DNA of 15,633 nt from assembly GCA_964551015.1 (NCBI GenBank), contig CAZKBP010000068.1, forward strand, positions 1-15,633. The letters are read 5' to 3'. Shown here piece by piece: positions 1-7,838 of the stretch. The notes below the pieces were generated by a model that was not told the DNA's origin, searched no databases, and worked only from the letters and a program-made list of their open reading frames with translations. Numbering within the stretch: position 1 is the first letter of the stretch; each line of letters begins with the position of its first letter. This DNA comes from CAZKBP01 sp964551015 (GTDB taxonomy: Bacteria; Bacteroidota; Bacteroidia; Cytophagales; Microscillaceae). A program made the position numbers and the translations under genes.

Positions 1-270
1 GCGGCCACATCCAAGGCAATACCATCAGGGCTAGATAGCCCCTGAGCAGAAGTAAGTAAATCCTCCACCTCCGAGCCATCCAGGTTAGCTCTTTGGATTT
101 TATCTGTACCAAAATCTGTCCAGTACATTTTGCCCGCGGCCACATCCAAGGCAATACCATCAGGGCTAGATAGCCCCTGAGCAGAAGTAAGTAAATCCTC
201 CACCTCCGAGCCATCCAGGTTAGCTCTTTGGATTTTATCTGTAACTGGGTCTGTCCAGTACATTTTGCCC
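1..270 (-). repeat. Two near-identical 135-bp tandem units coding for YWTD blades
   Basis: The unit beginning gcggccacatcc occurs at 1, 136 and 271, exactly 135 bases (45 codons) apart. Units 1-135 and 136-270 differ at only five positions (109 and 111-114 against 244 and 246-249), which changes FGTD to PVTD next to the YWTD motif. The third copy diverges after about 20 bases. This is intragenic and in frame, so it is a blade duplication, not a CRISPR or mobile repeat. More copies may lie left of the window. Confidence 0.92.
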
Positions 271-581
271 GCGGCCACATCCAAGGCAATACCTCGAGGG
301 TCTACGATATTTGTATCTAGCAAGACTTCGTCATTGGTGCCGTCAATGTCTGCTCGCCAGATTTTACCTCCTCCTGTCCAGTACATTTTCTGGTTAGTGG
401 TATCCAAGGCAAGGAAAGTCGCTACTTTGCCTTGTAGAATAGTTTGGGGATTACTTCCATTCAGGTTAGCGCGATTAATCTCTGCTCTATCTGAATCTAC
501 CCAATACATCTTGGCCTGCCCCCAGGCCGAGCTGGGTAGGGTGAGCAGAAGCCCTAGCGATAGTTGAAGAATGGTTTTCAT
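1..581 (-). CDS. Exported YWTD beta-propeller protein (C-terminus beyond window)
   Basis: Reading from the ATG at 581-579, about 193 codons lie in the window with no stop, so the gene continues past position 1. Residues 1-22 form a signal peptide (basic Lys2, leucine-rich core, then SSAWGQ), so the product is exported. The rest is a run of YWTD-type (LDL-receptor class B-like) blades: MYWVD near residue 25, MYWTG near 65, then MYWTD units about 45 residues apart, each followed by an 'I-R-A-N-L-D-G-S' strand and a 'GIALD' strand. Six such blades normally close one propeller; only four to five are visible. Bacteroidota proteins of this kind often end in a type IX secretion or anchoring domain, which cannot be checked here. 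Two blades are almost identical at DNA level. The exact ligand is unknown. No neighbour appears to share its transcript. Confidence 0.85.
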   Translation of the reverse strand, partial: MKTILQLSLGLLLTLPSSAWGQAKMYWVDSDRAEINRANLNGSNPQTILQGKVATFLALDTTNQKMYWTGGGKIWRADIDGTNDEVLLDTNIVDPRGIALDVAAGKMYWTDPVTDKIQRANLDGSEVEDLLTSAQGLSSPDGIALDVAAGKMYWTDFGTDKIQRANLDGSEVEDLLTSAQGLSSPDGIALDVA

Positions 582-649
582 AAGTCAATGCTTGCTTTTT
601 GATTTTTGTTTAGTTGATGATATTTCGGTTTTATAATATTCTATGAGCC

Positions 650-881
650 GCGAATGGTTTTTCTTTCGCTGGATATTCGGTGCCTTGGCAAGATACTCCA
701 GACTCTCCACTTAACAAAGAGGTAAATAGATTAAGTGCCAACCTCTGCTAGGCAAGACGACCTCGCGAGACACTAGACCCTTCACCCTGTAGCTACATAG
801 CAGGCTCGGCATAGCTCTTCGGCTAGCACTTCGGAGAAGTCCTGCTTCATTCAAATTTCGGGATGGGCCTTCGGCAATATC
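650..881. other. Structured non-coding element with possible pseudoknot
   Basis: Complementary arms seen directly: 650-654 with 665-669 (GCGAA/TTCGC); 708-714 with 731-737 (CACTTAA/TTAAGTG); 718-723 with 741-746 (AGAGGT/ACCTCT). The last pair starts inside the loop of the previous one, which is H-type pseudoknot geometry. Further right, 799-804 pairs with 841-846 (AGCAGG/CCTGCT) and encloses two small hairpins, 812-815/822-825 and 828-832/836-840, as in a three-way junction. Arms 672-677 and 876-881 (GATATT/AATATC) could close the whole block. Which strand is transcribed is not known. It could be a structured RNA, a decayed mobile element or an interspersed palindromic repeat. No known RNA family was recognised. 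Confidence 0.4.
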
Positions 882-959
882 TCTCACAACGAGGAAAACT
901 CTTATAAAGCATTGACGTATAAGGCTTTAGCCAAACGCTAAGGGCAGAAGCAAGGTACT

Positions 960-1008
960 GCAAGTTTGAAAACTTGCCCAAAGCAACCACAAGTCAGAGA
1001 CTTGCGGT
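960..1008. repeat. Pair of adjacent short palindromes (REP-like)
   Basis: At 960-977 a perfect inverted repeat (GCAAGTT-TGAA-AACTTGC) forms a 7-bp stem. At 986-1008 a second one has arms 986-995 and 999-1008 around AGA, with one mismatch (989 against 1005). The two share the CAAGT/ACTTG core. They sit just past the stop codon of the immunity gene, so they may act as 3'-end processing or weak termination signals, but there is no following T tract. Short palindromes of this look are often dispersed in Bacteroidota genomes (inference). Confidence 0.5.
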
Positions 1009-1029
1009 AGTTAGGGGGAAACAGCTAGT

Positions 1030-1368
1030 TCAAATATTATCAAATATAAACTCATCAAAATACCTAAAAAAGGCTTCTATTTTTTCTTCATCTGTATCGT
1101 AGAGTGAATCGATAGCTTTCGCCCAAAAAGTTGCACGTTTCAAACTATCGCTATTTTTGTTATACAACCAACTGTTGAAATCAAATTGGAATTTTTCATC
1201 CATAGCACTTTGTGTGCCTGATTCTATTCTAGAAGCTAAATAACCGCTAATATAATAGTACAAATAATAGATATTTTTGTGTTCTCCGAAAAACATCTCG
1301 TGTTTACATTTAAGAACTTCTATTAGCTCAACAATGCTTTTAGGCTTAATATTTTCTTTTTCAAACAT
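1030..1368 (-). CDS. Probable immunity protein to the Rhs papain-fold toxin
   Basis: This is a small protein of 112 residues, mostly helical in appearance, acidic, with a Tyr-rich stretch (IYYLYYYISGYL near residues 38-49) and a WL-x-WAK section further on. The Rhs stop TAA (1373-1371) is followed by two bases and the ATG at 1368-1366, so translation is probably coupled. A TTG nine bases upstream (1377) would overlap the Rhs end by 7 bases; I prefer the ATG. It has no signal peptide or membrane segment, so it is likely cytoplasmic. The function is inferred from position: the gene directly behind an Rhs toxin tip is almost always its cognate inhibitor. I do not recognise a named Imm family. 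Its AT-rich composition matches the toxin tip rather than the Rhs core, as expected if the two moved together. Confidence 0.75.
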   Translation of the reverse strand: MFEKENIKPKSIVELIEVLKCKHEMFFGEHKNIYYLYYYISGYLASRIESGTQSAMDEKFQFDFNSWLYNKNSDSLKRATFWAKAIDSLYDTDEEKIEAFFRYFDEFIFDNI

Positions 1369-1370
1369 AG

Positions 1371-4300
1371 TTACCAACTTAAAGACTCCATAGTCTGTAT
1401 CCCTAATTCGCGATTTTCTTGCAATCCAATATCATTGTCCCAGTCTTCAAAACTAATACCTTTATGATTCATATTATCGAAGACGATATCCTCGACTTTT
1501 ATAGCTTCGTGAAAACCAGTCTCCGCTATTATTCCATGTTGCTTAGAAATAATATAAGGAGCAGAGACGTTTTGTATCAATAAGTGTTCACCTTCAATCC
1601 CTTCCTTCTTCATTTTATTTTTCAAACTCGAAGCGAATTGTTTACACATGAATCGTTCTTTGTATTTTTCAGATACTTCATTCGCTAATTCTATTACCCT
1701 TTCGCAGTTTAAACCTAAAACATCAATCCAAACATTCGTGTCGTAAACATAGGCATAATTGTTAGGGTTTCTACCTACCAACCCAATCGGATCCTGGCTT
1801 ATATAACTCCCCATCTCCGGGTCATAATACCTAAACCGATTATAGTACAGCCCCGTTTCCAAATCCTCGTACTGGCCGGGGTAGCGAAAAGGACAGGCTT
1901 TTCTGTCCGTCTCGATATTACGCACTTTTCCGTAAATAGTCAAGTCGAGTTGCCATACTTCTTTGCCTTGCTCATCGTGCATGCTGAGGGGTGTGCCGAG
2001 GTGGTCGGTAAGGATGCTGTAGGTTTGGTTGTTTTCTATTTTGGCTAAAGGGGCGAAGCTCTCGGCTTCGAAGAGCCAGGTGGTGAGGTTTTGATTCGTT
2101 AGGTTTCGTAGCTTCTGTGCGATCTGGTCGTCGTCGGCGTAGACGCGGGTTAGGGCTTTTTCTTCTACCCATTCGTGGAGGGGGACGTTGCCATCCCAGA
2201 CCCAATGGGTAGTTTGGTGGCGGAAACGCTTGCTCAGGCGCCGCCCCAGGGCATCGTAGGTAAAGCTCACTTCTTGCCGGTCGGGGCGTATTACTTTGCT
2301 TAGCATCCCGGCTTCATTCCACTGGTAGTGCCAGGTTTGTCGCTTGTGGCCTATCTTTTTGATCAGGTTGCCTTCCTTATCGTAGAAGTAACGGGTGCCT
2401 CTGGCCTCCAGTAGCTGTCCGGCCGCCCCGTAGCGGCGGTCTTGGCGGTTTTTGCTCTGGAATAGGTTGCCCACGGCATCGGGCAGGCGGTATTCCCAAG
2501 TCTCATCCCCGTACTGGGCGGCGCTGAGGTTGCCCAGGGCATCGTGCTGGAAGGCTCGGGAGCCAAAGCGGCTATCTAGGATTTGCTTGAGGCGGTCGTT
2601 GGTTTCCCAGCGGTATTGACGGCTTCGTTGTAGCTGCCCTCCGGCGGTGCTAACCCTTAGCTCGGTGGGGCGGCCCAGTTGGTCGCGCTTCCACTGGGAT
2701 TGCAATCCTCCCGGTAGCTGTCTTTCTATTTCCAGGCCGAAGGCATCGTGCTGGAATTGGGCCTGCCATCGTGTTTCTGCTCGCTGGGCTTGGATACCCT
2801 GTACATTGCCCATCAAATCTCGCTCGAAGTTTACGAAAGTGCCCAGAGAAGAATGCAGGCTGGTTCTATTTCCGAGTTCGTTGTAGGTGGAGGTGATCTC
2901 TATTCCGTTTTGGCTCTCTTTGAGAATCCGGCCAAGCTTATCTCGCTCAAAAACCACGGTGGCGTGTTCGTTGATAGCCTCGATCAGCGCTCCATCCTCT
3001 CGGTAGGCGAAGTTTTCTTCGCTGCCATCGCTGTGTTGGACGGCCACGACCCGCCCGGCTAAATCGTATTCGTATTGGGTAAATTTTTTGCCGGGGCGTA
3101 AGACGGTCTGTACCCGCCCGGCAGCATCGCGTTGGTATTGACGGAGGAGTCCGTCAAAGCCTTTCTCTTCACTCACGTCTCCTCGTTCGTCTAAGGTAAA
3201 AGAATAGACCGCTCCGTGTTCGTTGCGAATGCCGATGAGCTGCTCTTCGGTATCGTAGAGAAACTGAACGCGGGTACCGGCTTCTTCCCGGGCGTGGAGG
3301 GTATTGAAGCCCCCGTACTGGAAGTGCACTTCTTGCTGTTGGTCTTTCACCCAAGTTACATTTCCTTCGGCATCATAGCGTAGTAGGCGGGTGTTGCCAT
3401 CGGGCTCCTCTACCTTGATGATCTGACCCAAGAGGTCGTAGTGGAGCTTTTGTTGGTTGCGCTTGGGGTCGGTCACCAGGCGGGTCCGGCCCAGCGAGTC
3501 GTATTTCCATTCGCTGCTATGGCCATCGGGGGTGGTTAATTTGCGTAGATTCTTGTGCTCGTCGTAGTGCAAAAGTGTTTTTCCGCCTTGGGGGTCGGTA
3601 ATGCTTAGCAATTGGCCGTCTTCCCGGTACTGAAAATGGGTACGATGGCCCAGGCTGTCCACTCGTTCTAAGAGGTTTCCTTTTTCGTCGTAATGCCATT
3701 GCCAGGTGCCTCCTACTTCGTCCACGGCGGAGATTAATAAATCTTGTTCGTTGTATTCCGTCTTTAGGGTGGCCCCATCGGGATGAATGCGGAGGGTTTG
3801 GTTGCTTCGCTCGTCGTACTCGTAGCGGGTAGCGAGGCCCAGTTCGTCAATTTCGGCCAGGAGTTCGGTATGGGGGCCGTATTTCCGAGAAGAGGTATTC
3901 CCCAGGGGGTCTTTTTCTTGGTAGACCAGGCCCCAGTCATTGTAGTAGTGCGTGGTTTGGTACCCCAGGGAGTTTTCTACTATGGTTTTCTTTTCCTCGG
4001 GATCATAGAAAAGTTTGTGGTCATAGATGCCGCCGTCTCCCCAGGTGCGGAGGCAGCGTCCTTGGCTGCTAAGTTGGTCATACTCGAAATAGAAGCTAAG
4101 CCCATTGCGGTTGGTTTCTTTGACGAGTAAATGGTTTTGATAGTTATACTGAAAGGCTTGCTGATGAGCATCTTGCACTTCGCTCAGGTCTCCTGCTTCA
4201 CTGTAGGCATAGCTCACGAGTACAAAGTCCGCTTCTGGCTGGTCGGGGTGGGGGGCACGGATCTCTAAAATTCTTCCTCGTGCATCACACCGAACGGGCA

Positions 4301-5519
4301 GAATCCTTCCCGCGCTATCTATAATTTTTTGCAGATGCCCTTCCTTGTTATAATGAAAAGAAATTACGTTTTGGTGAGCGTCTTCAATCCTTTCCAAAAG
4401 GCAGGTCTGATCTGAACCTGGCTCGGGAGCCTGAAAGCGGTAGGATTGCCTGGCCTGATCGCGCAGAGAGAAACCTCGCTCATCTCTTGTTAATTGCAAT
4501 TTTTCCTGACGATGATAATATGATTCACCTACCTCTAAGTAAGGGAATGCAATCGGACGACCGTCGGCGAGGCGGACTCCGATCACGTTTTGGCCCTCAT
4601 CGGTGGTAATCGCCATGTCATAGGAATGATGCCAGCCGTGCCCGAGTGAGCCTTGGTATTCGGAGGTAGAAAACCACACTCGTTCCCACTCGAGTGGAAT
4701 GGGGCCAGGCAAGCTGAAATCTATGGCCTCGGTAAATACCTTGCCCGTGGCAATATCCACGGGGTGACCTGTAACCGAGCAGATTCTGCGATGCACCAAA
4801 TTGCGGAAGCTATTACTTTTGATTCCTAGCTTATCCATAATTTTGCTTACCGCGTTGTGAATCTTATTGGAGATTCCTTGCATTAGTTTGCTTTTCCTCA
4901 GCTTACTGAGACCCTTCATCATCGCCTTTTGCAAGAGATGATACAGTGAAACCGTGGGTGCTCCCCCGACCATCACGATGGGGCCAGTGGGGACAGGAAG
5001 CACGACCGAAGTAGGGAGTGAGCCTGCAAAGTAACAGCTGAGGGACATGAGTCCCGTGTAGCTCAGAGGTGAGCCATCTGCCAGCACCGTGGAGCTCCCC
5101 ATGAACACTTCACACTCGTTAGCTGGCCTGCCCTTGGCAAAGCTCCCACCCAGGGGAATGTGAGGGGGCAGGGCTTTTCCGTAGGTGCCCGCGTGCGCCC
5201 TCTTCTTGCCATTGATCTCGATGGTGCACCCCGTGGGTGGACTGATGCCCAAATCCTTCATGGTTTGATTTACTTCTTTCATCAAATCTTTGAGCGGGTT
5301 TTTGGGTAGCATATCCTTGACCTCGCCTATGGCTTGAGATACTTCCATGATTATGGACTCGAAAGGAGCCATCAGGCTGGACATCACGTCATAGTCGCCC
5401 GTATCAAAGACGATCCCGATAAAGGGGTGAGGAATCGGAACGGGTGGCCCGGGAGATGGTAATTGAATCAGGTGTACATCAATGCCCATCACCGGGCTGA
5501 GGTGGGTAGCAGCAATCAT
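1371..5519 (-). CDS. PAAR-like/Rhs protein with C-terminal papain-fold toxin
   Basis: From the ATG at 5519 the product has 1382 residues. Residues 1-190 are a PAAR-like tip region ('AATHLSPVMGID', 'PIPHPFIGIVFD', 'FMGSSTVLADG', 'LPTSVVLPVP'), known from Rhs effectors that cap VgrG spikes. A DUF6531-type segment starts at about 246 ('CSVTGHPVDIATG'). YD/RHS repeats forming the hollow cocoon fill about 330-1150. The conserved core end runs to DPIGL at 1243-1247. The variable tip, 1271-1382, carries Cys1292 ('FMCKQFA'), His1337 ('TGFHEA') and Asp1348/Asn1349 ('IVFDN'). That order and the 'GFH...VFDN...EDW' spacing fit the papain-fold toxins (Tox-PL, I think Tox-PL-2), which are cysteine peptidases or deamidases; the target is unknown. 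The start overlaps the upstream stop as ATGA. A TTG at 5567 would add 16 residues and is less likely. Confidence 0.9.
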   Translation of the reverse strand: MIAATHLSPVMGIDVHLIQLPSPGPPVPIPHPFIGIVFDTGDYDVMSSLMAPFESIIMEVSQAIGEVKDMLPKNPLKDLMKEVNQTMKDLGISPPTGCTIEINGKKRAHAGTYGKALPPHIPLGGSFAKGRPANECEVFMGSSTVLADGSPLSYTGLMSLSCYFAGSLPTSVVLPVPTGPIVMVGGAPTVSLYHLLQKAMMKGLSKLRKSKLMQGISNKIHNAVSKIMDKLGIKSNSFRNLVHRRICSVTGHPVDIATGKVFTEAIDFSLPGPIPLEWERVWFSTSEYQGSLGHGWHHSYDMAITTDEGQNVIGVRLADGRPIAFPYLEVGESYYHRQEKLQLTRDERGFSLRDQARQSYRFQAPEPGSDQTCLLERIEDAHQNVISFHYNKEGHLQKIIDSAGRILPVRCDARGRILEIRAPHPDQPEADFVLVSYAYSEAGDLSEVQDAHQQAFQYNYQNHLLVKETNRNGLSFYFEYDQLSSQGRCLRTWGDGGIYDHKLFYDPEEKKTIVENSLGYQTTHYYNDWGLVYQEKDPLGNTSSRKYGPHTELLAEIDELGLATRYEYDERSNQTLRIHPDGATLKTEYNEQDLLISAVDEVGGTWQWHYDEKGNLLERVDSLGHRTHFQYREDGQLLSITDPQGGKTLLHYDEHKNLRKLTTPDGHSSEWKYDSLGRTRLVTDPKRNQQKLHYDLLGQIIKVEEPDGNTRLLRYDAEGNVTWVKDQQQEVHFQYGGFNTLHAREEAGTRVQFLYDTEEQLIGIRNEHGAVYSFTLDERGDVSEEKGFDGLLRQYQRDAAGRVQTVLRPGKKFTQYEYDLAGRVVAVQHSDGSEENFAYREDGALIEAINEHATVVFERDKLGRILKESQNGIEITSTYNELGNRTSLHSSLGTFVNFERDLMGNVQGIQAQRAETRWQAQFQHDAFGLEIERQLPGGLQSQWKRDQLGRPTELRVSTAGGQLQRSRQYRWETNDRLKQILDSRFGSRAFQHDALGNLSAAQYGDETWEYRLPDAVGNLFQSKNRQDRRYGAAGQLLEARGTRYFYDKEGNLIKKIGHKRQTWHYQWNEAGMLSKVIRPDRQEVSFTYDALGRRLSKRFRHQTTHWVWDGNVPLHEWVEEKALTRVYADDDQIAQKLRNLTNQNLTTWLFEAESFAPLAKIENNQTYSILTDHLGTPLSMHDEQGKEVWQLDLTIYGKVRNIETDRKACPFRYPGQYEDLETGLYYNRFRYYDPEMGSYISQDPIGLVGRNPNNYAYVYDTNVWIDVLGLNCERVIELANEVSEKYKERFMCKQFASSLKNKMKKEGIEGEHLLIQNVSAPYIISKQHGIIAETGFHEAIKVEDIVFDNMNHKGISFEDWDNDIGLQENRELGIQTMESLSW

Positions 5520-6934
5520 ACTTCCTTTGGGTTTAGGTTTTGATATTGGTGGAGGCTTGATTCCCAATCTTGTCCCAGGAGAATCTCCAGTCGCTGGCGA
5601 ATCTGCACCTCGTCTTGGTGATTTCCCTGAGAGGGGATGAGTTTGAGCAGTGCTTGCCCCACGAAGGCTAGGGTAGCCAAGCCTCTTTGCAGGGCCAGGC
5701 GTAGCTCAGGTTTTGCTCGTGCTTCTTCTTGGGTAGCTCCCTGCCGAATCAGTTCACTGTATTGTTCGGCGACGGCCAAGGCTTGCAGGTTATTATCCCA
5801 GGATTGAGTGCGATGCCCGAGTAGACGATGACAATAGCCAGCCATTCTTCTGGCTTCTAGATGAGAGAAGTAATCTTCTTGGGCTTCGGCGAGGGGGCAG
5901 ATTTTCTCATAATCAGCCAGCGCGGTTTGATAATTTGGTAAGAGGAGTTTGGCCGAGGCAGAAGCAAATAAAGATTGTATCCATAATTTTCCGCCCAGTG
6001 TTCCCCAAGGCTTGGGAGGCCCCTTGTAGGTATTTTCAGCGATCTGGCAGGCTGACTCGTAAGATTCGATTGCTTTGCGAGGGTTATTCTTGCTAAGCCA
6101 AGCAGAGGCCACTAGACTATGTACGGCTACTTGTAGATGAGGCCAGTCTTCTCGCTGGGCTATGACCAGAGCTTCTTGGGATAATCTCTCCACGCGATTT
6201 ATTTGTTTTCGGCCAGCAGCTTGCCCCAGGTCTAGGTAGAGGGTTTGAAAACGCACTCCGGGGTGATTGGGGTCTCCCTGCGCGGCAGCTTCTCGCATGG
6301 CTCCGTGCATATTCAGATCTGCCCTGAATAGTTTTACCTTCTCGGAGTAGTTTTGTACTAATTGACGAAATGTTTTTGATTGTCCTTTTTCTAATGCTGG
6401 ATCAATGACCTCTAGGACAAGTAGGCGAATGTTTTCGGCGATGCCTGAACCCAAAGCCTGTATCAGCCATTTTTCCCAATGCTCGGGGTCTAGGATTTCG
6501 GATGGAGACAAATAAGCCACTGTCAGCTCTTCAAAGTCTTTGATGCTTCTTGAAAAATCTTCTAAGTTTCGGATAAACATCTGAGGGCTTTGTTCAAAGC
6601 CTTTCTCTTTTTTGTGGATGACTTGCCAAGCAGGTACTTGGTCATTCTGAGGGACAGCCTCTTGGTAAGCCTCCAACTGTTCTTTCATCTCATCGACAAT
6701 GTGTTTGGCGTAGGATTCTGGCTGGTGAAAAGGACGCTCGAGCGCGATGAACAAATCAGGGCTTCTGCCGTGTTCAGAAGCTTCCTGATTAATAAATCGC
6801 TCTACCATAGGGATTTCATCGTCGCTCACTTGCCAGATAGTCAGACGAGTCTCCTTGTTTTTTCGGAAGCCCATCCACTCGGTCAGTAGAGATTCATAGC
6901 GGCGGGATATTGGATTAGCGTGTCGAGTACTCAT
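5516..6934 (-). CDS. TPR-type protein, candidate adaptor or chaperone for the Rhs protein
   Basis: The 472-residue product has no signal peptide. Residues 1-220 form an unassigned domain (WQVSDDEIPMVERFINQE near 34-51; PDLFIALERPF near 59-69). Residues 227-400 are paired amphipathic helices of TPR character: YLDLGQAAGRKQ, ALVIAQREDW, SLVASAWLSKNNPRKAIESYESA and YQTALADYEKICPLAE show the small/large residue pattern and the 'A..Y' spacing. Its TGA overlaps the Rhs ATG by four bases, so the two are translationally coupled, and the TssO-like gene lies 40 bases upstream. In proteobacteria the gene before an Rhs effector often encodes a loading chaperone (Eag, DUF1795) or adaptor. This protein does not look like Eag, and a similar job is inferred from position only. 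It could also be a spike-tip adaptor or a regulator. Confidence 0.7.
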   Translation of the reverse strand: MSTRHANPISRRYESLLTEWMGFRKNKETRLTIWQVSDDEIPMVERFINQEASEHGRSPDLFIALERPFHQPESYAKHIVDEMKEQLEAYQEAVPQNDQVPAWQVIHKKEKGFEQSPQMFIRNLEDFSRSIKDFEELTVAYLSPSEILDPEHWEKWLIQALGSGIAENIRLLVLEVIDPALEKGQSKTFRQLVQNYSEKVKLFRADLNMHGAMREAAAQGDPNHPGVRFQTLYLDLGQAAGRKQINRVERLSQEALVIAQREDWPHLQVAVHSLVASAWLSKNNPRKAIESYESACQIAENTYKGPPKPWGTLGGKLWIQSLFASASAKLLLPNYQTALADYEKICPLAEAQEDYFSHLEARRMAGYCHRLLGHRTQSWDNNLQALAVAEQYSELIRQGATQEEARAKPELRLALQRGLATLAFVGQALLKLIPSQGNHQDEVQIRQRLEILLGQDWESSLHQYQNLNPKEV

Positions 6935-6974
6935 GAGGATCGGTTTGAGGTTTTTGGTCAGTGAGATTGGGACT

Positions 6975-7838
6975 TTACTTTTCTTTTGATACTTGTATGA
7001 CTCCGTTAGATTTTTCTTTGCTTTTTAGCTCAAAAGCTCTGACCTGCTCTAAAATCTCTTGTAATTTCATTTTTAGTAGTCTTCCGTCGGTCTTGGTAGG
7101 ATTGTTTCTATTTGACAAGATGCTACTGGCCTCACTCACGATCTCTTTGATATTTTTGGTACGCTTAGCCAATTTCTCTTTGAGCTGACTATGATCACCT
7201 TTTATTGTCTTCAAATCATCATCCTTATCCTCTAAGGCTATCTCGAGCCTTGTGATCTCGCCATTGATGGCCATCATTTCCTCTTCCAACGCTTTAACTT
7301 CTTCTTTATCCTGGATGCAAGGGTCGGTGGGGTCTACCTCTTCTTTGGGTTCTGGTAAACCTGGCTTGACTTTTTTGGCGATGTGATCTATATGAGAGTT
7401 CAAAGTACGAACTACCCTGAGTATCGAGAATGCACTTTCGTTAAACTGGTTAGTGGTATCGAGATTGACCAATTTCGTGAGGGTTTGATTTTTGTCCACC
7501 ATGAGTCTGGTCAATAAGATGTCGATGCGATTTTGGATACGCGCCACATCTTCCTCGGACTCGGTATTAACTAGTTGTTTTTTGAGATGATTCACACGTA
7601 CGTATTGTGTGTTGATCTCCTTGAGCCAAGCCATCACTTCCTTCTGCGATTTCACTTGTTTTTGCACCTTCTCGAGTTCTTCTTTGTAGAGATCGCAATT
7701 GTTATCGGTGATGGAGGCCGATAATAGCTGCCACATAATTACACATGAAAAAAAAAGCGAAATCAAGTAGATGGCGAAAAACTTCAGTATAGCGGCTCTT
7801 CGTTTTTTTCTATTGGTATATTCATTTCCAGATTTCAT
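6975..7838 (-). CDS. TssO-like single-pass coiled-coil membrane protein
   Basis: The 287-residue product begins with a basic patch (NRKKRRAAILKF, residues 9-20), followed by one membrane segment at about 17-40. After it comes a long charged coiled coil (about 48-105) and a second one (about 175-240), separated by a Pro-rich acidic linker (LPEPKEEVDPTDPC near 155-168). The topology and the 'NRK-RR-A-LKF' entry resemble TssO, a membrane component of Bacteroidota type VI systems (T6SSiii). TssO proteins as I remember them are shorter, so this may be an extended or divergent homologue. It leads the operon ahead of the TPR and Rhs genes, which fits a link to secretion. A generic coiled-coil membrane protein remains possible, since low-complexity helices match many things weakly. 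Confidence 0.55.
   Translation of the reverse strand: MKSGNEYTNRKKRRAAILKFFAIYLISLFFSCVIMWQLLSASITDNNCDLYKEELEKVQKQVKSQKEVMAWLKEINTQYVRVNHLKKQLVNTESEEDVARIQNRIDILLTRLMVDKNQTLTKLVNLDTTNQFNESAFSILRVVRTLNSHIDHIAKKVKPGLPEPKEEVDPTDPCIQDKEEVKALEEEMMAINGEITRLEIALEDKDDDLKTIKGDHSQLKEKLAKRTKNIKEIVSEASSILSNRNNPTKTDGRLLKMKLQEILEQVRAFELKSKEKSNGVIQVSKEK

Larger units (their letters stand above)
582..1029. other. 448-base gene-free region rich in inverted repeats
   Basis: No convincing gene is seen here. The region separates the immunity gene (stop at 1030) from the YWTD gene (start at 581), both on the minus strand, so it holds the 3' end of the toxin operon and the promoter of the YWTD gene. No good TAnnTTTG box was found in the 100 bases before the YWTD start. 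The part from about 650 to 1008 is packed with complementary arms, described separately. Base composition is more balanced than in the neighbouring AT-rich immunity gene. Confidence 0.7.

Noticed and set aside
1..291. CRISPR-like or mobile direct repeats
   Set aside because: Spacing is exactly 135 bases with no spacers, and the repeats are in frame in a YWTD protein.
265..567. Plus-strand open frame of 100 codons opposite the YWTD gene
   Set aside because: It is the antisense of a gene with a clear signal peptide and YWTD repeats, and has no features of its own.
643..714. Plus-strand 23-codon open frame starting MSREWFFFRW
   Set aside because: Too short, and it lies across the inverted-repeat block with no supporting context.
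650..1010. Group II intron fragment
   Set aside because: The look of the hairpins suggested it, but I see no domain V, no 5' GTGYG in the right place and no reverse transcriptase.
1972..4171. Several open frames of 60-115 codons in other frames within the Rhs gene
   Set aside because: They are by-products of the GC-rich YD-repeat coding sequence, with proline/arginine-rich or low-complexity translations and no family features.
5520..5567. TTG start adding 16 residues to the Rhs protein
   Set aside because: It would overlap the upstream gene by 52 bases; the ATG at 5519 forms an ATGA junction and begins right at the conserved 'IAATHLSPV' region.
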